Position numbers and translations under genes: made by a program. The notes beneath the pieces were generated by a model. The model saw nothing but the letters and a program-made list of their open reading frames with translations. It was not told the origin of the DNA and made no database searches. A stretch of DNA of 64,000 bases, taken from assembly GCA_026874595.1 (NCBI GenBank), contig CM049320.1, positions 49,428,714 through 49,492,713 of the forward strand, given 5' to 3'. This DNA comes from Sipunculus nudus (lineage: Eukaryota > Annelida > Sipuncula > Golfingiida > Sipunculidae). Of the stretch, positions 33,141 through 44,985 are shown piece by piece; position 1 is the stretch's first letter, and each line of letters starts with the position of its first letter.

Positions 33141-36100
33141 CCGTCTCTATGTGTCTTGGTTACGCTGTGTGTATGAACAAGTTTGATGCAGCAGCCTGGA
33201 TGAAGAGCTTGGTCAGAAATACCTATACCATATTTATCAAATCATATAATATATCAGCCAATACCTATGATAAAAATATAAATGTTGTGCAGTTAACGTG
33301 AATTTATATTTATTGCATACTAAGAATACATTACTCCTATGTTGTCATGAATTAAACAGAAAATCTCTGAATAATGTTAGATATTTGTAATTATAACCGG
33401 TAGTTCAGTTGTACTTTGATCAACGCTACACTTAATTAGCAGACAAAAGTTCTTTTGTAATATGATTCGTGTCACGTGAAAAGGGACCTCGCTATTTCAA
33501 GTACCTGCCTCCTAAGGAAGAGAAATGGAACTGGCAATCACGAAAATAGAGGTACACTTTAAATATGTATTTCAGTAATACTTGATTTGACGTATACCTA
33601 GCTGCAGTGATCTGTTAGAGTGTTCCCTGCGCTTCTTAATCACTGTATCAATAATTCCTGTTTTTAGGGTGACAACCAAGTGGGCATGTGTATATTTTGG
33701 TTGTAACACTGCATCTCGTCTATCGTGGTATTAACACGTAGTTTTGGTATTCTGTCATTATATTACAATATATGTTATCTTATTGAAAACAGACCAGAAA
33801 AGAGCCGATGTGTTTGAGTGATGTTTTGATATTTAAACCCGCATTACCAATATTAATCGATGTTTGAGGGGAAACAAACTCCAGCAGTTCTGACCATATT
33901 TTATACTTAACTCTTCATTATAAGCTCTGATTAAATTATGGAAATAATGGTACATTGAGTGCGAAAATTGAGATAAGATTTTCAGGGAGGCAATAGCATT
34001 ACGAAGGGTGTTTGGTCATTGGCATAAGCTAGTTATTTTATATTCAGACTATCCTGCTTGTGTGATGTATCTTGAGCTAATTGGAGTTTCGATTCAGATT
34101 TCAGATTTCGATTAAACATTCGGAAAATTTACATTCATTAAAGACAAGCGGCATTAATATTCCTTTACTCGAAAATATATGAAATTTACTTGGCGTAAAA
34201 TAATAAAAGAGAATTTCACCCCTGATCGACCTGAATAAAAATGTCTCAACAGGCACTATATTTGTTCTTATCTGTGCATGCTCCATGCTTGCTGTTATGT
34301 CAATTGCACAAAAATAGCAAAAGGCAGGATATAACAATAAACAAGTATATTATTAACCCTTTCTACATGAGAATGCAAAATATTGACATTCCAGGTACCT
34401 GTCTTCCTGTCTAGCTGCAGCTATCTAACAAGCAAATTACCTGAAATCAAAGTAAGCACCACTGAGTCCAGTAAAGAACAGTAATTTAGTCGGTGATAAA
34501 TGTCGGCACCTAAAGTTCAGTTGCTGTAATATCTAACTACTAAAATTCCGATGCGACGGTAACTAATTTTGGAAAGAAAGTTCGATCAAATTTTACATCC
34601 AAACACTGTTTGTTACAAGTTAATAGAAAAGCACATATGCAAGTTCGACGAGCCTATGGTCTGCTCATTAACCATGTTTTTACAGCCGATTCGACAACAA
34701 AAACAGAAGTTCATGGTATTATACACTTTTTAGTAGTGCCCTTGACGTAAAGTCCTTGTTATCGTATACATCTAGGCACTTCTCTTTCGTTATCTAAATG
34801 TCTATCTTGGTCTAGAGTACACATAATTGGCCTCCTGATAGCGCCTACTTAAGTCCAAACAATGATCACGTCATGACGACTGGAGGGTTTAAAGCAAACA
34901 TATAGGCCACCCGGATGGGTGTACTGCCAACATACTGGCTGTGACGTTACAGTAAGCCAAGGACGTGGACGTCACTATAGAATAGAGATGAACAAGTCCT
35001 TCCGAGCTCTCAGAACAACTGGTTCATCTATCTGTTTCCTACAGAAATCCTGATCTGGCTGATTATTTCCTGTTAATCATGAATAAAATATGTCTACAGA
35101 AAATAGCTAAGTGTAACTGGTTCCAGCCTGGTCTGTAAAATACGCTGTTGATTGACAGCCTGTCCAATTTCTTTGGATATCATCCGTAAATAGCAGGAGA
35201 TGGGGCATGAATCGGGGGGGGGGGGGGGGGTAGTTCATCTAGCTTAATCAAATAGATAAATCCAATAAATACTGTACTCCAAAATCATTACGAAATCGGT
35301 TCTGTGCCACGATATGGCATGTTTCTCACAAAATATAAACCTCCCAAAAATTTGCTCGTAAAAAACATCAAATAATAATTAGACAATTAAGTAAAACCAT
35401 CATCAGAAACCTCATAAATTCAAATAAATATGATATGTAGTGTTTGAATTTGTAACGATTTACTGTTTTTCTTGTGAAACACTGAATTGCTTTTCGACCG
35501 TTTGTTCTTTAAGGATTATAGTTCTAAAAGAGAAACTCCATGGTACCCACTATAAAATATGGGAGAACCATTACACACGAATAAGTAAATACAACCATGA
35601 ACTTTTGCAGATCAAGTAAAACCTTAGAAAAATGAATGGTTAAAAGATATTTAAGGAGGGGTTATTAACTCAGCACTGCTTTGTTAATTTATTGTTTTAG
35701 GTCTCAGACTTTTTATTTTGTTGTTTACAAATGTAATACATGTATATTTCATCATGTCGTAGGACTTTAATAGAAAACGTGACGCTTAATTCATTTTTCT
35801 TGACGTAAAAAGAGAAACGACGTTAAATTATAAAAATAACCATTTTGGTATATGGCTTTGAAATATCTTTGCATTTCAATTGTGTAAGGCGCAACCTTCC
35901 CATTTACATAATAAAATAAGTTAAATATGGGTGTCAATATAAATTGAAAGAAAAGACAACAAAACACACACACACAGATTTTCCATCGCTCACTGAATAA
36001 TTTTTTTCTCACCTGAACTGCTCACAACTACTTATATACAATTTAATTCAGAACGTATGTCACGAAGAAAAAAGTGATATTTTATAAATCAGAATATTTG

Positions 36101-37887
36101 TTTGCATATGGTTTTTGCTTATAGCACCAACAAATAATAAATTAGAGTACCAACATGAATTAATTTCATACTGTCGTAAGACCTTACGAAAATTATATCG
36201 AGTGCTACTGAAAATTTTGTTTTGTCGTACTTTTCCAATAATTTTTCAAACTGACACCAAAACAAAATCTGTTTGGAAAAAGAATCACAGTTGGGCTTAC
36301 AGTAGCCGTATACCAGTTACTTTAAGTTTCGGTAACAAATCTCCTGGTAAGGAAATATGTTATACCTAAATCTTAAAAGAAAATCTTGTGACATAATACT
36401 ATATACATATTTCAGCTTATGGACATGTTAAACTGTTCAACATTTATACTGCAGTTTTATTTTCAATATGCAAAAGCTGTTAGTTCTTTAGTATCTCTAT
36501 ATATTTACTGAACAATGAACCACATTAACGATAGGAGGGAATGAAACACATATTGAAACGAATGGGTCAAACAATATAATATATAATGTGATAAAATAAT
36601 CACATTTTTATACACGAAACATATGAAAATAAATGTAAAAAATATAAGCTTTTTAGCATCATTTATAATGTTGCCTGTTCAGATATTTTAATTGAAAAAC
36701 TTTGTCTGAACAATGGTTTTTCTTTTAAGTAATTATGTATTTATTTTGAAAAACTTTGTCTGAACAATAGTATTTCTTTTATGTATTCTTGTGAGGTAAA
36801 TAGTAGACAGAGCAAAGAATTGGTAACTGACAGTTACACACACACAACAAATTGCGAGAGTAAAATTCAATATCTTTCCTTTGTGTCAACTTAGAATAAC
36901 TGAAAAAACTCCGCACTGTTTAATTTCAAGGGGGATTAAAATGTTGAATCGTTAATAGTCAATATATTTGGAACCGAGAAGAAAATTTGCAACGTAAACA
37001 TTTTATAACAATACTGCCTGTTCTTTTTGGGTGTTTCTGAAATATTTTCGATTTCATTTTTGTATGATATCTCACCATGAAACAAATTGAAAACAAATTG
37101 TGTAAAACTCTGTGTAACTAGATATTGAATGTGAACTATTGGAAACCAGTTGTGTGAAACGTAACCTCGACCTGCGTTCTACAACAGTTACTTTTATCAA
37201 TAATCAGATAACATCCCTTATATTTTAGATTACCAATAATGTTCCTTTGTTTATATTATACTAATCATGAACATTAAGGAAATAAATTGGACAAATTATT
37301 TGTATTCTCAACCATATGGTTATGTTCTTCGAGTAAAGTGAATTCAAGTAACAACTTTTATACAAATTGATTTATTTTTACAACGATCATATATTCAACA
37401 TGTGGCTTAACTTATAGTATTGTAACTTATAGTAAAAGTATTGGTGTACAAAAGATGATGTTATATTTCATATATTTCATATATAGCATCACATTTTGGT
37501 ATACCACTATCCAAGGGCATTGTTTATTGAGTGAAATCAAGGGTCCGATTTAGGATAATACAAAGGGGGGGGGGGGGGGGGTCGCAGGTACCAGGAGAGT
37601 ACAGAAGGCGAACAAAATTTGTTGAGTTACCAACAACATTTTTAACAGGTAGAAGTGAACTCTTTATACCAGCTGTTATGTTTTTGTTATTTGTAATTTT
37701 ACTTTAACCATTACATGAAGGTCATGTTTGTTCGTCTTTGTTCATTTTACCATTATTCGAACAGCATATTTCATAACATAAATGTGTCACAAACACGATG
37801 CATCTATTTATAATTTCATGTAATTTAATATGGAAAGGTCACTGGACGAAATCCCCCACTCCATAGCTAGTCACATTTAAAATTGAA

Positions 37888-37932
<45 letters not shown>

Positions 37933-38240
37933 TATAATATATACAAGGTGAGCATCACTTCTATATATCTTAACAAATCATGCAAGGTTTACATAAACCT
38001 TTTACCTGCTTGGCTGAAATAATGATGTAATCTAAGACATTCTGTTGGATGAATTTTCCACCTTCAAACAAGCTGTATTATGACAGGAACTGGGCATAAC
38101 GCATGTCACTGGATATTAAAGTGATAATAAGTCAATTCTGCAGATGATTCTTGGACAGTTATGAATTGATACTTGGATAGTAAAGTATGCAATCTTCCTT
38201 ACCCTTGTACATAGAGGAGTGGCATGCAATAACAGCATTG
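33141..38240. other. Long AT-rich intergenic region
   Basis: Five kilobases without a supported gene. It holds a poly-G run at 35214-35230, another at 37567-37580 (after GGGTCCGATTTAGG, perhaps an eroded end of the GGATCC element family) and a (TA)n tract at 37890-37928. Short frames at 34101-34337, 35791-36012 and 36115-36369 have no recognisable domain. Confidence 0.45.
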
Positions 38241-38779
38241 CATGTGTGGAGGCAACAGTGTCGGGTGGTCTGTTTCATTAAACTGTATCACACCGGCATC
38301 TGATCTCCCAAGTTTGAGTGACTGGGTGAGGGTTAAGCATTTCAAGAACTGCACTCATGGTAGCAACAAGGCTCTTATAACAAACGTGCGTCCAACATGT
38401 CCTCTCCACTTCCCCTGTATATGCGCCTAAAGTTACGAAAACATGACGAATGTTCAGCCCGAAAATGATATATTGTATAATTATATTGCATAAAAAATAA
38501 GAAATCACTGAGCAACACAGTCATATTTATTAAATCCCATACCATATGATACACCTTTTTTCTACATGTATATGCCTCCTTCACAATATTATTAAATATC
38601 ATTACTGTATGACCACATGACAGTTAGAAAAATACATTAGAAAGTAACACCTTTACCGCTTAATATACGACAGGGAAAAAGAATCTTCAGTGGGTCCATG
38701 TGCGCTAAAATCAATCACATTCAAAAGCGCATGGGCGCTTTGGCGCCTTCGGTTGTCACTTGGCTTAAACTGTGGGATC

Positions 38780-38925
38780 TTAGGTGACGGCAAGTGACTG
38801 TTAAAATGTGCTGAGGATCCCGTTAGCAGAGCTGCAACCATATTCACTAATGGATCGTGTGATATTGTCTTGTCCTCATATATAGCATTTGTTTTTTATA
38901 AAATAAGCTCAGTATACCTGAAAAA
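38780..38925 (+). pseudogene. Lectin copy 3: PAN-like pseudo-exon
   Basis: The frame through 38795-38915 reads L-L-K-C, then A-T-I-F-T-N-G-S-C-D-I-V-L-S-S, then S-S-V-Y-L. It matches L-L-K-C, V-T-I-F-T-K-G-S-C-D-L-V-L-S-S and S-V-Y-L in gene 2. A TGA replaces the Cys just before L-L-K-C, and the donor GT after the Y-L-G-x-Y-G end is missing. It is closer to gene 2 than to gene 1. Confidence 0.7.
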
Positions 38926-39116
38926 TGACAAATAATACAATACCGAGAATCAGTGGATACTTAATTAAAAATAATCATGATATAACGCGTAAGATATAAT
39001 AAACTGTATCCTTATGAGAAGATTTATGAAATATTTTTATCTCGTATATTTGTTTTCCTACAGCAAGAGAAGGCACACGTTTAAACATCCACTTGACAAC
39101 AGAAGCACTAATGAAT

Positions 39117-39321
39117 GTTTTGCAATTTGTCCGAAGGGATTTGGTTGTATGCTCCAAGCAGGGGAATCAGTATTGCAGCCATCTTGTTACAAGTTTCTAC
39201 ACAGAAATGCTACACGGTAAACAGCACGTGAGCCCTGTGTAACGGCTGGTGGCCAACTCGTGGAGCAATCTCACCTCAAACACATCATATACAGTAATCC
39301 ATCTCTAAGGACTGCAGGTGC
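39117..39321 (+). pseudogene. Lectin copy 3: C-type lectin pseudo-exon (first half)
   Basis: The sequence reads I-C-P-K-G-F-G-C, then Q-P-S-C-Y-K-F-L-H-R-N-A-T-R and a stop where genes 1 and 2 have W-(M/K)-E-A-C. The match then continues through G-G-Q-L-V and H-L-K-H-I-I to a GCAG|GTGCAC donor. The acceptor is mutated from TTTTGCAG to TTTTGCAA. The second-half exon was not found downstream; instead the retroelement region follows. Confidence 0.75.
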
Positions 39322-39461
39322 ACAAAGTTGATCCCCTCTATAACTCTCTAGGGGGTTCTTGGGGGGCCCTAAGGGTTCTATATGTTACCATGATGATGGG
39401 TGCTTCTAAGAACCATACAGAAGGGTTGTTGATTGAACCATTTTTTCCTGAAAGGTTCTTG

Positions 39462-39467
<6 letters not shown>

Positions 39468-39512
<45 letters not shown>
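39468..39512. repeat. (TA)n microsatellite
   Basis: About 22 AT dinucleotides just after the third lectin copy. Confidence 0.95.
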
Positions 39513-39514
<2 letters not shown>

Positions 39515-39902
39515 AAAGTAGTCTGAGATGTCAGATCATATCATTAAGAATAAATTAATTATACGTCATATGTCCATAATAGAAGGAAATAATTTGATTA
39601 ATAAGATATGTAAATCTAGAAGTTTTTCTCAAAGGCAGTCGGATATTTGTAAGGACCACAGCTGAAAATCATCTTTTTAACTTAGTTATGTCCTGTAAAT
39701 ATTAAAAAATCCTTTCAGATACAATGAAAACAGGTTTTTAAAGGAAACACATTGTTTCATTTAGTTGTAAAGATCCACTCGTTAAAACGTGCAACAGCAA
39801 AAAATCATAAGCAGATTTATGCACCTATATTCTATATTTAAGCATCTGTGATACAGAGTTAGTGAACACGTCACACAGTTCTCTCTTATCGGCACACACA
39901 AA

Positions 39903-40043
39903 ATGGCGACAACTTACGGATTTCGTTTAGTTTTATTGTGCATTAATTCTATTATTTTATCTGTTATTGTATATATTGTTAAGAATATGATAATCACTGC
40001 ACCTATATTGTCTTCGATTTTATCTATAAGGATACGTGTCTGA
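39903..40043 (+). CDS. Possible small hydrophobic ORF or first exon
   Basis: A 46-codon frame starts in a good context (ACAAAATGGCG) and encodes a strongly hydrophobic N-terminus (L-V-L-L-C-I-N-S-I-I-L-S-V-I-V-Y-I-V). That is compatible with a signal anchor or signal peptide. The 5' flank (TCTCTCTTATCGG) is pyrimidine-rich. No downstream exon could be joined. AT-rich DNA easily gives hydrophobic peptides, so this is weak. Confidence 0.2.
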   Translation: MATTYGFRLVLLCINSIILSVIVYIVKNMIITAPILSSILSIRIRV

Positions 40044-40059
40044 AATTATGTGTTGCGGT

Positions 40060-40430
40060 CCGTTGGGTCCAACATGACCCAGACATGATATAACGTTCAC
40101 GGGTTCCTTATACCACAATATTGGACCCAGTTGACGAAAGTTCACAGCTGGTAACGAAAGTGCACGGTAAATCCGGTGGCGAGCGTAAATATTATGACGA
40201 AGTCCGCATTTCTGTGGGGAGGAACCTAGGCCACGGACCAGGATCCTGGGTTAGATACACATGACAAGCCTCAAGTGAATCCTCGAGTCAACCCTATTTT
40301 ATACTAGCGTGCGGGGCGGTAAAAGTTATCTGGCTAGTTCTGTGTATAGTTTCTGTGTGTTTTGCGTATTGTTTCTGGTGCAAAGCAGTGAGAGAGCATG
40401 GCGTTGCCACTACCCCATGGTGAGTTTGTC
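40060..40430 (+). promoter_or_regulatory. GC-richer island with candidate ATG-donor exon
   Basis: This stretch is more GC/CpG-rich than its flanks and ends GAGCATGGCGTTGCC followed by CCCATG|GTGAGT, a good start context followed seven codons later by a strong donor. It may be the 5' end of an unseen gene or part of a mobile element's regulatory region. No downstream exon was recognised before the retroelement. Confidence 0.2.
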
Positions 40431-40876
40431 GAGTCGAGTCCACTTATTATGAGTATAGTATATTTGCCTTTTACATTTGCCTTCCAGATTGTGAATTTTC
40501 ATAGTTCATGTGTATTTTATAACTGAAAGGTTCACTGTACCCAGGACCCCATTAAAAATCAACTTACTGTGCTGAATGGGCATCCTGGTAAAATATCTTA
40601 GTATTAAAAACAACAACAAATCTCTTTGCCCTGTTATGTTCCAGTATCGCACGTGTACCCCGACCAATCCTATTGTGCCCCCGAGGACAATAGGATCAGT
40701 GTCAGTCATTTACTTGCTCTCCCCGATACGCACAAAGCAAAATCTCGAAATCTCGTAAAGTCTCGGCTTTTTAAACCACGGCGTTAGCTTCTTCTAACAA
40801 CATTCACCTTATGATCGGGTCGCATCACGTGAAACAGTCTGCAGTGAATAATTTACAGTGTTGTTTTTCTTCAATG

Positions 40877-40877
<1 letters not shown>

Positions 40878-40936
<59 letters not shown>
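40878..40936. repeat. (TA)n microsatellite, retroelement target
   Basis: About 29 dinucleotides end exactly where the 5' LTR begins. The 3' LTR (ends 50892) is followed again by (AT)n, so the element inserted into this microsatellite. Confidence 0.9.
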
Positions 40937-40941
<5 letters not shown>

Positions 40942-43900
40942 AGATGTATGTTTTATTGTGCGCAGGGGTGTTCCAGGTGTTGTTGACATTTGGTTCGTGT
41001 AGCACGCATAGCTCGTTACTGGCAAAGCGGGCCGGCCCACGTAAGAACCCTGACATGTAGAAACACAGCGTTCTTTGTATTGATTAAGTGTTTTGAAATG
41101 TTTGGGATGTTTTAAGAATAAATTATAATTATTTGTTTACTAAAAAACCACTGACTTCTTTATTCATTCCCGTAGACATTCCACGCTGCCTAGTGTTACA
41201 GAATCTGATTTTTAGCTCAGCTGACTGAAAGTCATCTGAGCTATAGCGATCACTCTTTGTCCGTCGTCCGTCTGTCTGTCTGTCCGTCTGTCTGTCTGTC
41301 CGTCTGTCCGTCTGTCTGTCCGTTAACCAGGCACAAATCGTAACCACTAGAACTGAAATCTTCTTACTTGACATCCTAGGAGGTCCATGAAAAATCTCCT
41401 TGGAAACCAGAAATTAGGTCTCTGTTACCCATATCCTTTGAGCTATGGGGCCCCAAAGTACCCCCCAGAAAAGTCCAAAATTTCATACAAAAACTTCAAT
41501 ATCTCATTAAATACTTGACTGATGATCATGATTTTTGTCATACATATTGATCATGAGATGTTCCATCACTTCCTGCAGACTGGTGGCGCCACCTGTATCG
41601 TTCAATTTTTTACGAATTTTTTTCTCTATTTTTGAGACCTTTCAAAATGTAAACATCTGTTAACAAGGCACAAATCGTAAAGACTGGACCTAGAATCTTC
41701 ATTCTTGACACATTGAGAGACATATGAAAAGTCTCCATGGAAACCAGAAATTAGGTCTCTGTTACCCATATTCTTCGAGCTATGGAGCCCCAAAGTACCC
41801 CCAAGAAATGTAAAAAATTTCATACAAAAACTTCAATATCTCATTAACTACTTGACTGATGGTCATGATTTGTGGCATAACTATTGATCATGAGATGTGT
41901 CATCACTTCCTGCAGATTGGTGGTGCCACGTTTATTGTTCGATTTTTTACGATTTTTTTCCTCTATTTTTGAGACCTTTAAGGATGCTGTCATCTGTTAG
42001 CATGGCACAAATCGTAACGACTGGACCTAGAATCTTCATTCTTAACACACTGAGAGGTCCATGAAAAATATCCTTGGAAACCAGAAATTAGGTCTCTGTT
42101 AACCATATCCTTCGAGCTATGGGGCCCCAAAGTACCCCCCCCCCCCCCAGAGTAGTCAAAAATTTCATACAAAAACTTCAATATCTCAATAACTACATCA
42201 CTGATGGTCATGATTTTTGGCATACATAATAATATGAAATGGTCCATCAGTTCCTGCAGACTTGTGGCGCCACCTGTATTGTTTGATTTTTTACGATTTT
42301 TTCCTCTATTTTTGAGACCTTTAAGGATGCTGTCATCTGTTAACGTGGCACAAATCATAACGACTGGACCTTGAATCTTCATTCTCGACACACTGAGAGA
42401 CCTATGAAAAGTCTCCATGGAAACCAAAATTAGGTCTCTGTTACCCATATTCTTCGAGCTATGGAGCCCTAAAGTACCCCCAAGTAAAGTAAAAAATTTC
42501 ATACAAAAAACTTCAATATCTCATTAACTACTTGAATGATGGTCATGATTTGTGGCATAACTATTGATCATGAGATGTGTCATCTGTTCCTGCAGACTGG
42601 TGGCGCCACCTGTATCGTTCGATTTTTTACGATTTTTTCCTCTATTTTTGAGACCTTTAAGGATGCTGTCATCTGTTAGCATGGCACATATAGTAACGAC
42701 TGGACACAGAATCTTCATTCTCAACACACTAGAAGACCTATGAAAAGTCTCCATGGAAACAAGAAATTAGGTCTCTGTTACCCATATCCTTCGAGCTATG
42801 GGGCCCCAAAGTACCCCCCCAGAGCAGTCAAAAATTTCATACAAAAACTTCAATATCTCAATAACTACATCACTGATGGTCATGATTTTTGGCATACATA
42901 TTGATTATGAGATGTTCCATCAGTTCCTGCAGACTGGTGGCGCCACCTATGTTATCTATCAAGAGGGTACAAATTGCAACAACTGGACCTAGAAACTTCA
43001 TTCTTGTCATGCAAGGAGGCCCATGAAGAGTGCCTGTGGAAACTTGAAATTAGGTCTCTGTTACCCATATCCTTCAAGCTATAGGACTCTGAAGTATCCC
43101 TCAGAATAATGGACAATTTGATACAAAAGCTGAAGTATCTGAACAACTAATACGGAGATCATCATGATTCTTTGCATGGATATTGACCATTAAGTGTTTT
43201 TAGCTCAGCTGACTGTAAGTCATCTGAAGTATCCCTCAGAATAATGGACAATTTGATACAAAAGCTCAAGTATCTAAACAACTATTGCAGTGATCACCAT
43301 GATTCTCTGCATGGATATTGATCATGGAATGTGTCATCAGTTTCTGCAGTATGGTGGCGCGACCTGTATTTTTTTTATTTTTACGAATTTTTTTCTCTAT
43401 TTTTGAGACCTCATAAGATGCGGTCATCTGTTAACATGGCATAAATCGTAACAACTGGACCTAGAATCTTCTCTCTTGACATGCTGAGAGGCCCATGAAA
43501 AGTTTCCTTAAAAACTTGAAATTAGGTCTCTGTTACCCATAACCTCTGAGCTATGGGGCTCCGAAGTACCCCCCAGAATAATGGAAAATTTGATTCAAAA
43601 GCTCAAGTATCTGAACAATTATTATATTGATCACCATGATTCTTTGCATGGATATTGATCATGAAATGTTTCATCAGTTTCTGCATTCTGGTGGCGCCAC
43701 CTGTATTTTTTTCAATTTTTAGCTCAGCTGACTGAAAGTCATCTGAGCTGTAGGGATCACCTTTTGTACGTCGTCCGTCCGGCCATCCAGGCGTCTGTCT
43801 GTTAACAGGGCACAAATCGTAACCGCTAGACCGGGAATCTTCTTACTTGAAATCCTGGGAGGTCTATGGAAATTCTCCTTGTAAACCTGAAATTAGGTCA

Positions 43901-44816
43901 CTGTGACCTATATTCTTCGAGCTATGGGGTTCTGAAGTACCCCCCAGAATAATGCAAAATTCAATACAAAAGCTCAAGTATCTGAACAACTAATGCATTA
44001 ATCACCATGATTCTTTGCATGGATATTGATCATGGAGTGTTTCATCAATTTCTGGCGATTGGTGGCGTCACCTATATTTTTTTTATTTTTTACGATTTTT
44101 TTTCTCTACTTTTGTGATCTTTAAACATTTGGTCATCTGTAAACAGGGCACAAATCATAATGACTGCACCTAGAATCTTCTGTCCTCACCTCCAGGGAAG
44201 CCCATAAAAGGTCTACATGGAAACCCGAAATAAGGTCCCTGTTACCCATATCCTTCATGCTCTGGGGCTCCGAAGTACTCCCCAGAATAAAGATTTGGTC
44301 ATCTGTTAACAGAGCACAAATTATAATGACTTGACCTAGAATCTCCTTTCTTGATTTGCTGGGAGGCCCCTGAAAAGTCTCCTTGTGCACCTGAAATTAC
44401 AGCACTGTTACCCATATCCTTCATCCTATGCGGCTTTGAAATACCCCCCAGAATAAACATTTGGATTTGTTAACAGGGCACAAATCATAATAACTGGACC
44501 TAGAATTTTATTTTTTGACATGCTGGGAGACCCCTGAAAAGTCATCTTGTAAACCTTGAAAATAGGTGTCTGTTACCCATATCCTTCATGCTACAGAGCT
44601 CCATAGTACCCCAATGAATATTGGATGATTTTATACAAAAGGTCAAGTTTGGAAAAAGTATTTCATTCAAATTTGACATTCAGATGATAAAATTACTTTT
44701 GTCAATGTCTTCCTGGTCAGCTGAGCGTCATGACCCCTGGGACATTTTTTTTATTTTCATAACCACGTTTATGCTCGTCACGACTACGTCATCTATTGAT
44801 ATTAGGTTCCGTAACA
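40937..44816 (+). mobile_element. 5' LTR of retroelement copy 2, deleted and split
   Basis: The left part (40937-41212) matches the 3' LTR start (ACAGATGT-TGTTTTAT-GTGCGCAGGGG) and end region (AAGAATAAATTATA-TTATTTG, CACGCTGCCTA). About 490 bases present in the 3' LTR, including the TATA box, are missing between them. The LTR is then interrupted at about 41213 by the GGTGGCGCCACC repeat and resumes at about 44740 (ACCACGTTTATGCTCGTCACG), ending ATTAGGTTCCGTAACA at 44816. Confidence 0.75.
41213..44739 (+). repeat. GGTGGCGCCACC repeat array, ~340-bp units, inside the 5' LTR
   Basis: Units of about 340 bp have the palindromic marker near 41581, 41920, 42261, 42600, 42936, 43354, 43690 and 44063. 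Each also has GTTAACA(A/G)GGCACAAATCGTAA, GACCTAGAATCTTC, AAATTAGGTCTCTGTTACCC, GAGCTATGG-GCCCC and a C-run. The array starts with TTTTTAGCTCAGCTGACTGA and AGTCATCTGAGCT followed by repeated GTCCGTC. Further heads occur at 43198 and 43718, so it is composite. The right end has TCAGCTGAGC, the reverse complement of the head motif. Frames in it (for example 41990-42502, minus) are by-products of the repeats. Confidence 0.8.
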
Positions 44817-44985
44817 TAAAATAGGGGTCTCGTCTGGGAGGCTCAATAGTTTTGAAACTTTATTAGGCCTAAACCTAGACACATTGTGTTATCATACATT
44901 GTTTACTTGATTACATATTGTTTACAATACATTGTTTACAGGATTTATCTTAGTGGGTTTTTTGTTATTGTTTTGTCATCTTAAG
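44817..44985 (+). other. Retroelement copy 2 leader
   Basis: The stretch between the LTR end and the gag ATG starts TAAAATAGGGGTCTCGTCTGGGA. The GGTCTCGTCTGGGA part is placed where a tRNA primer-binding site is expected; the primer tRNA was not identified. Confidence 0.4.

Noticed and set aside
41990-42502. 170-codon minus-strand frame in the repeat array
   Set aside because: Lies within the 340-bp repeat units, and similar frames recur in each unit with stops in different places.
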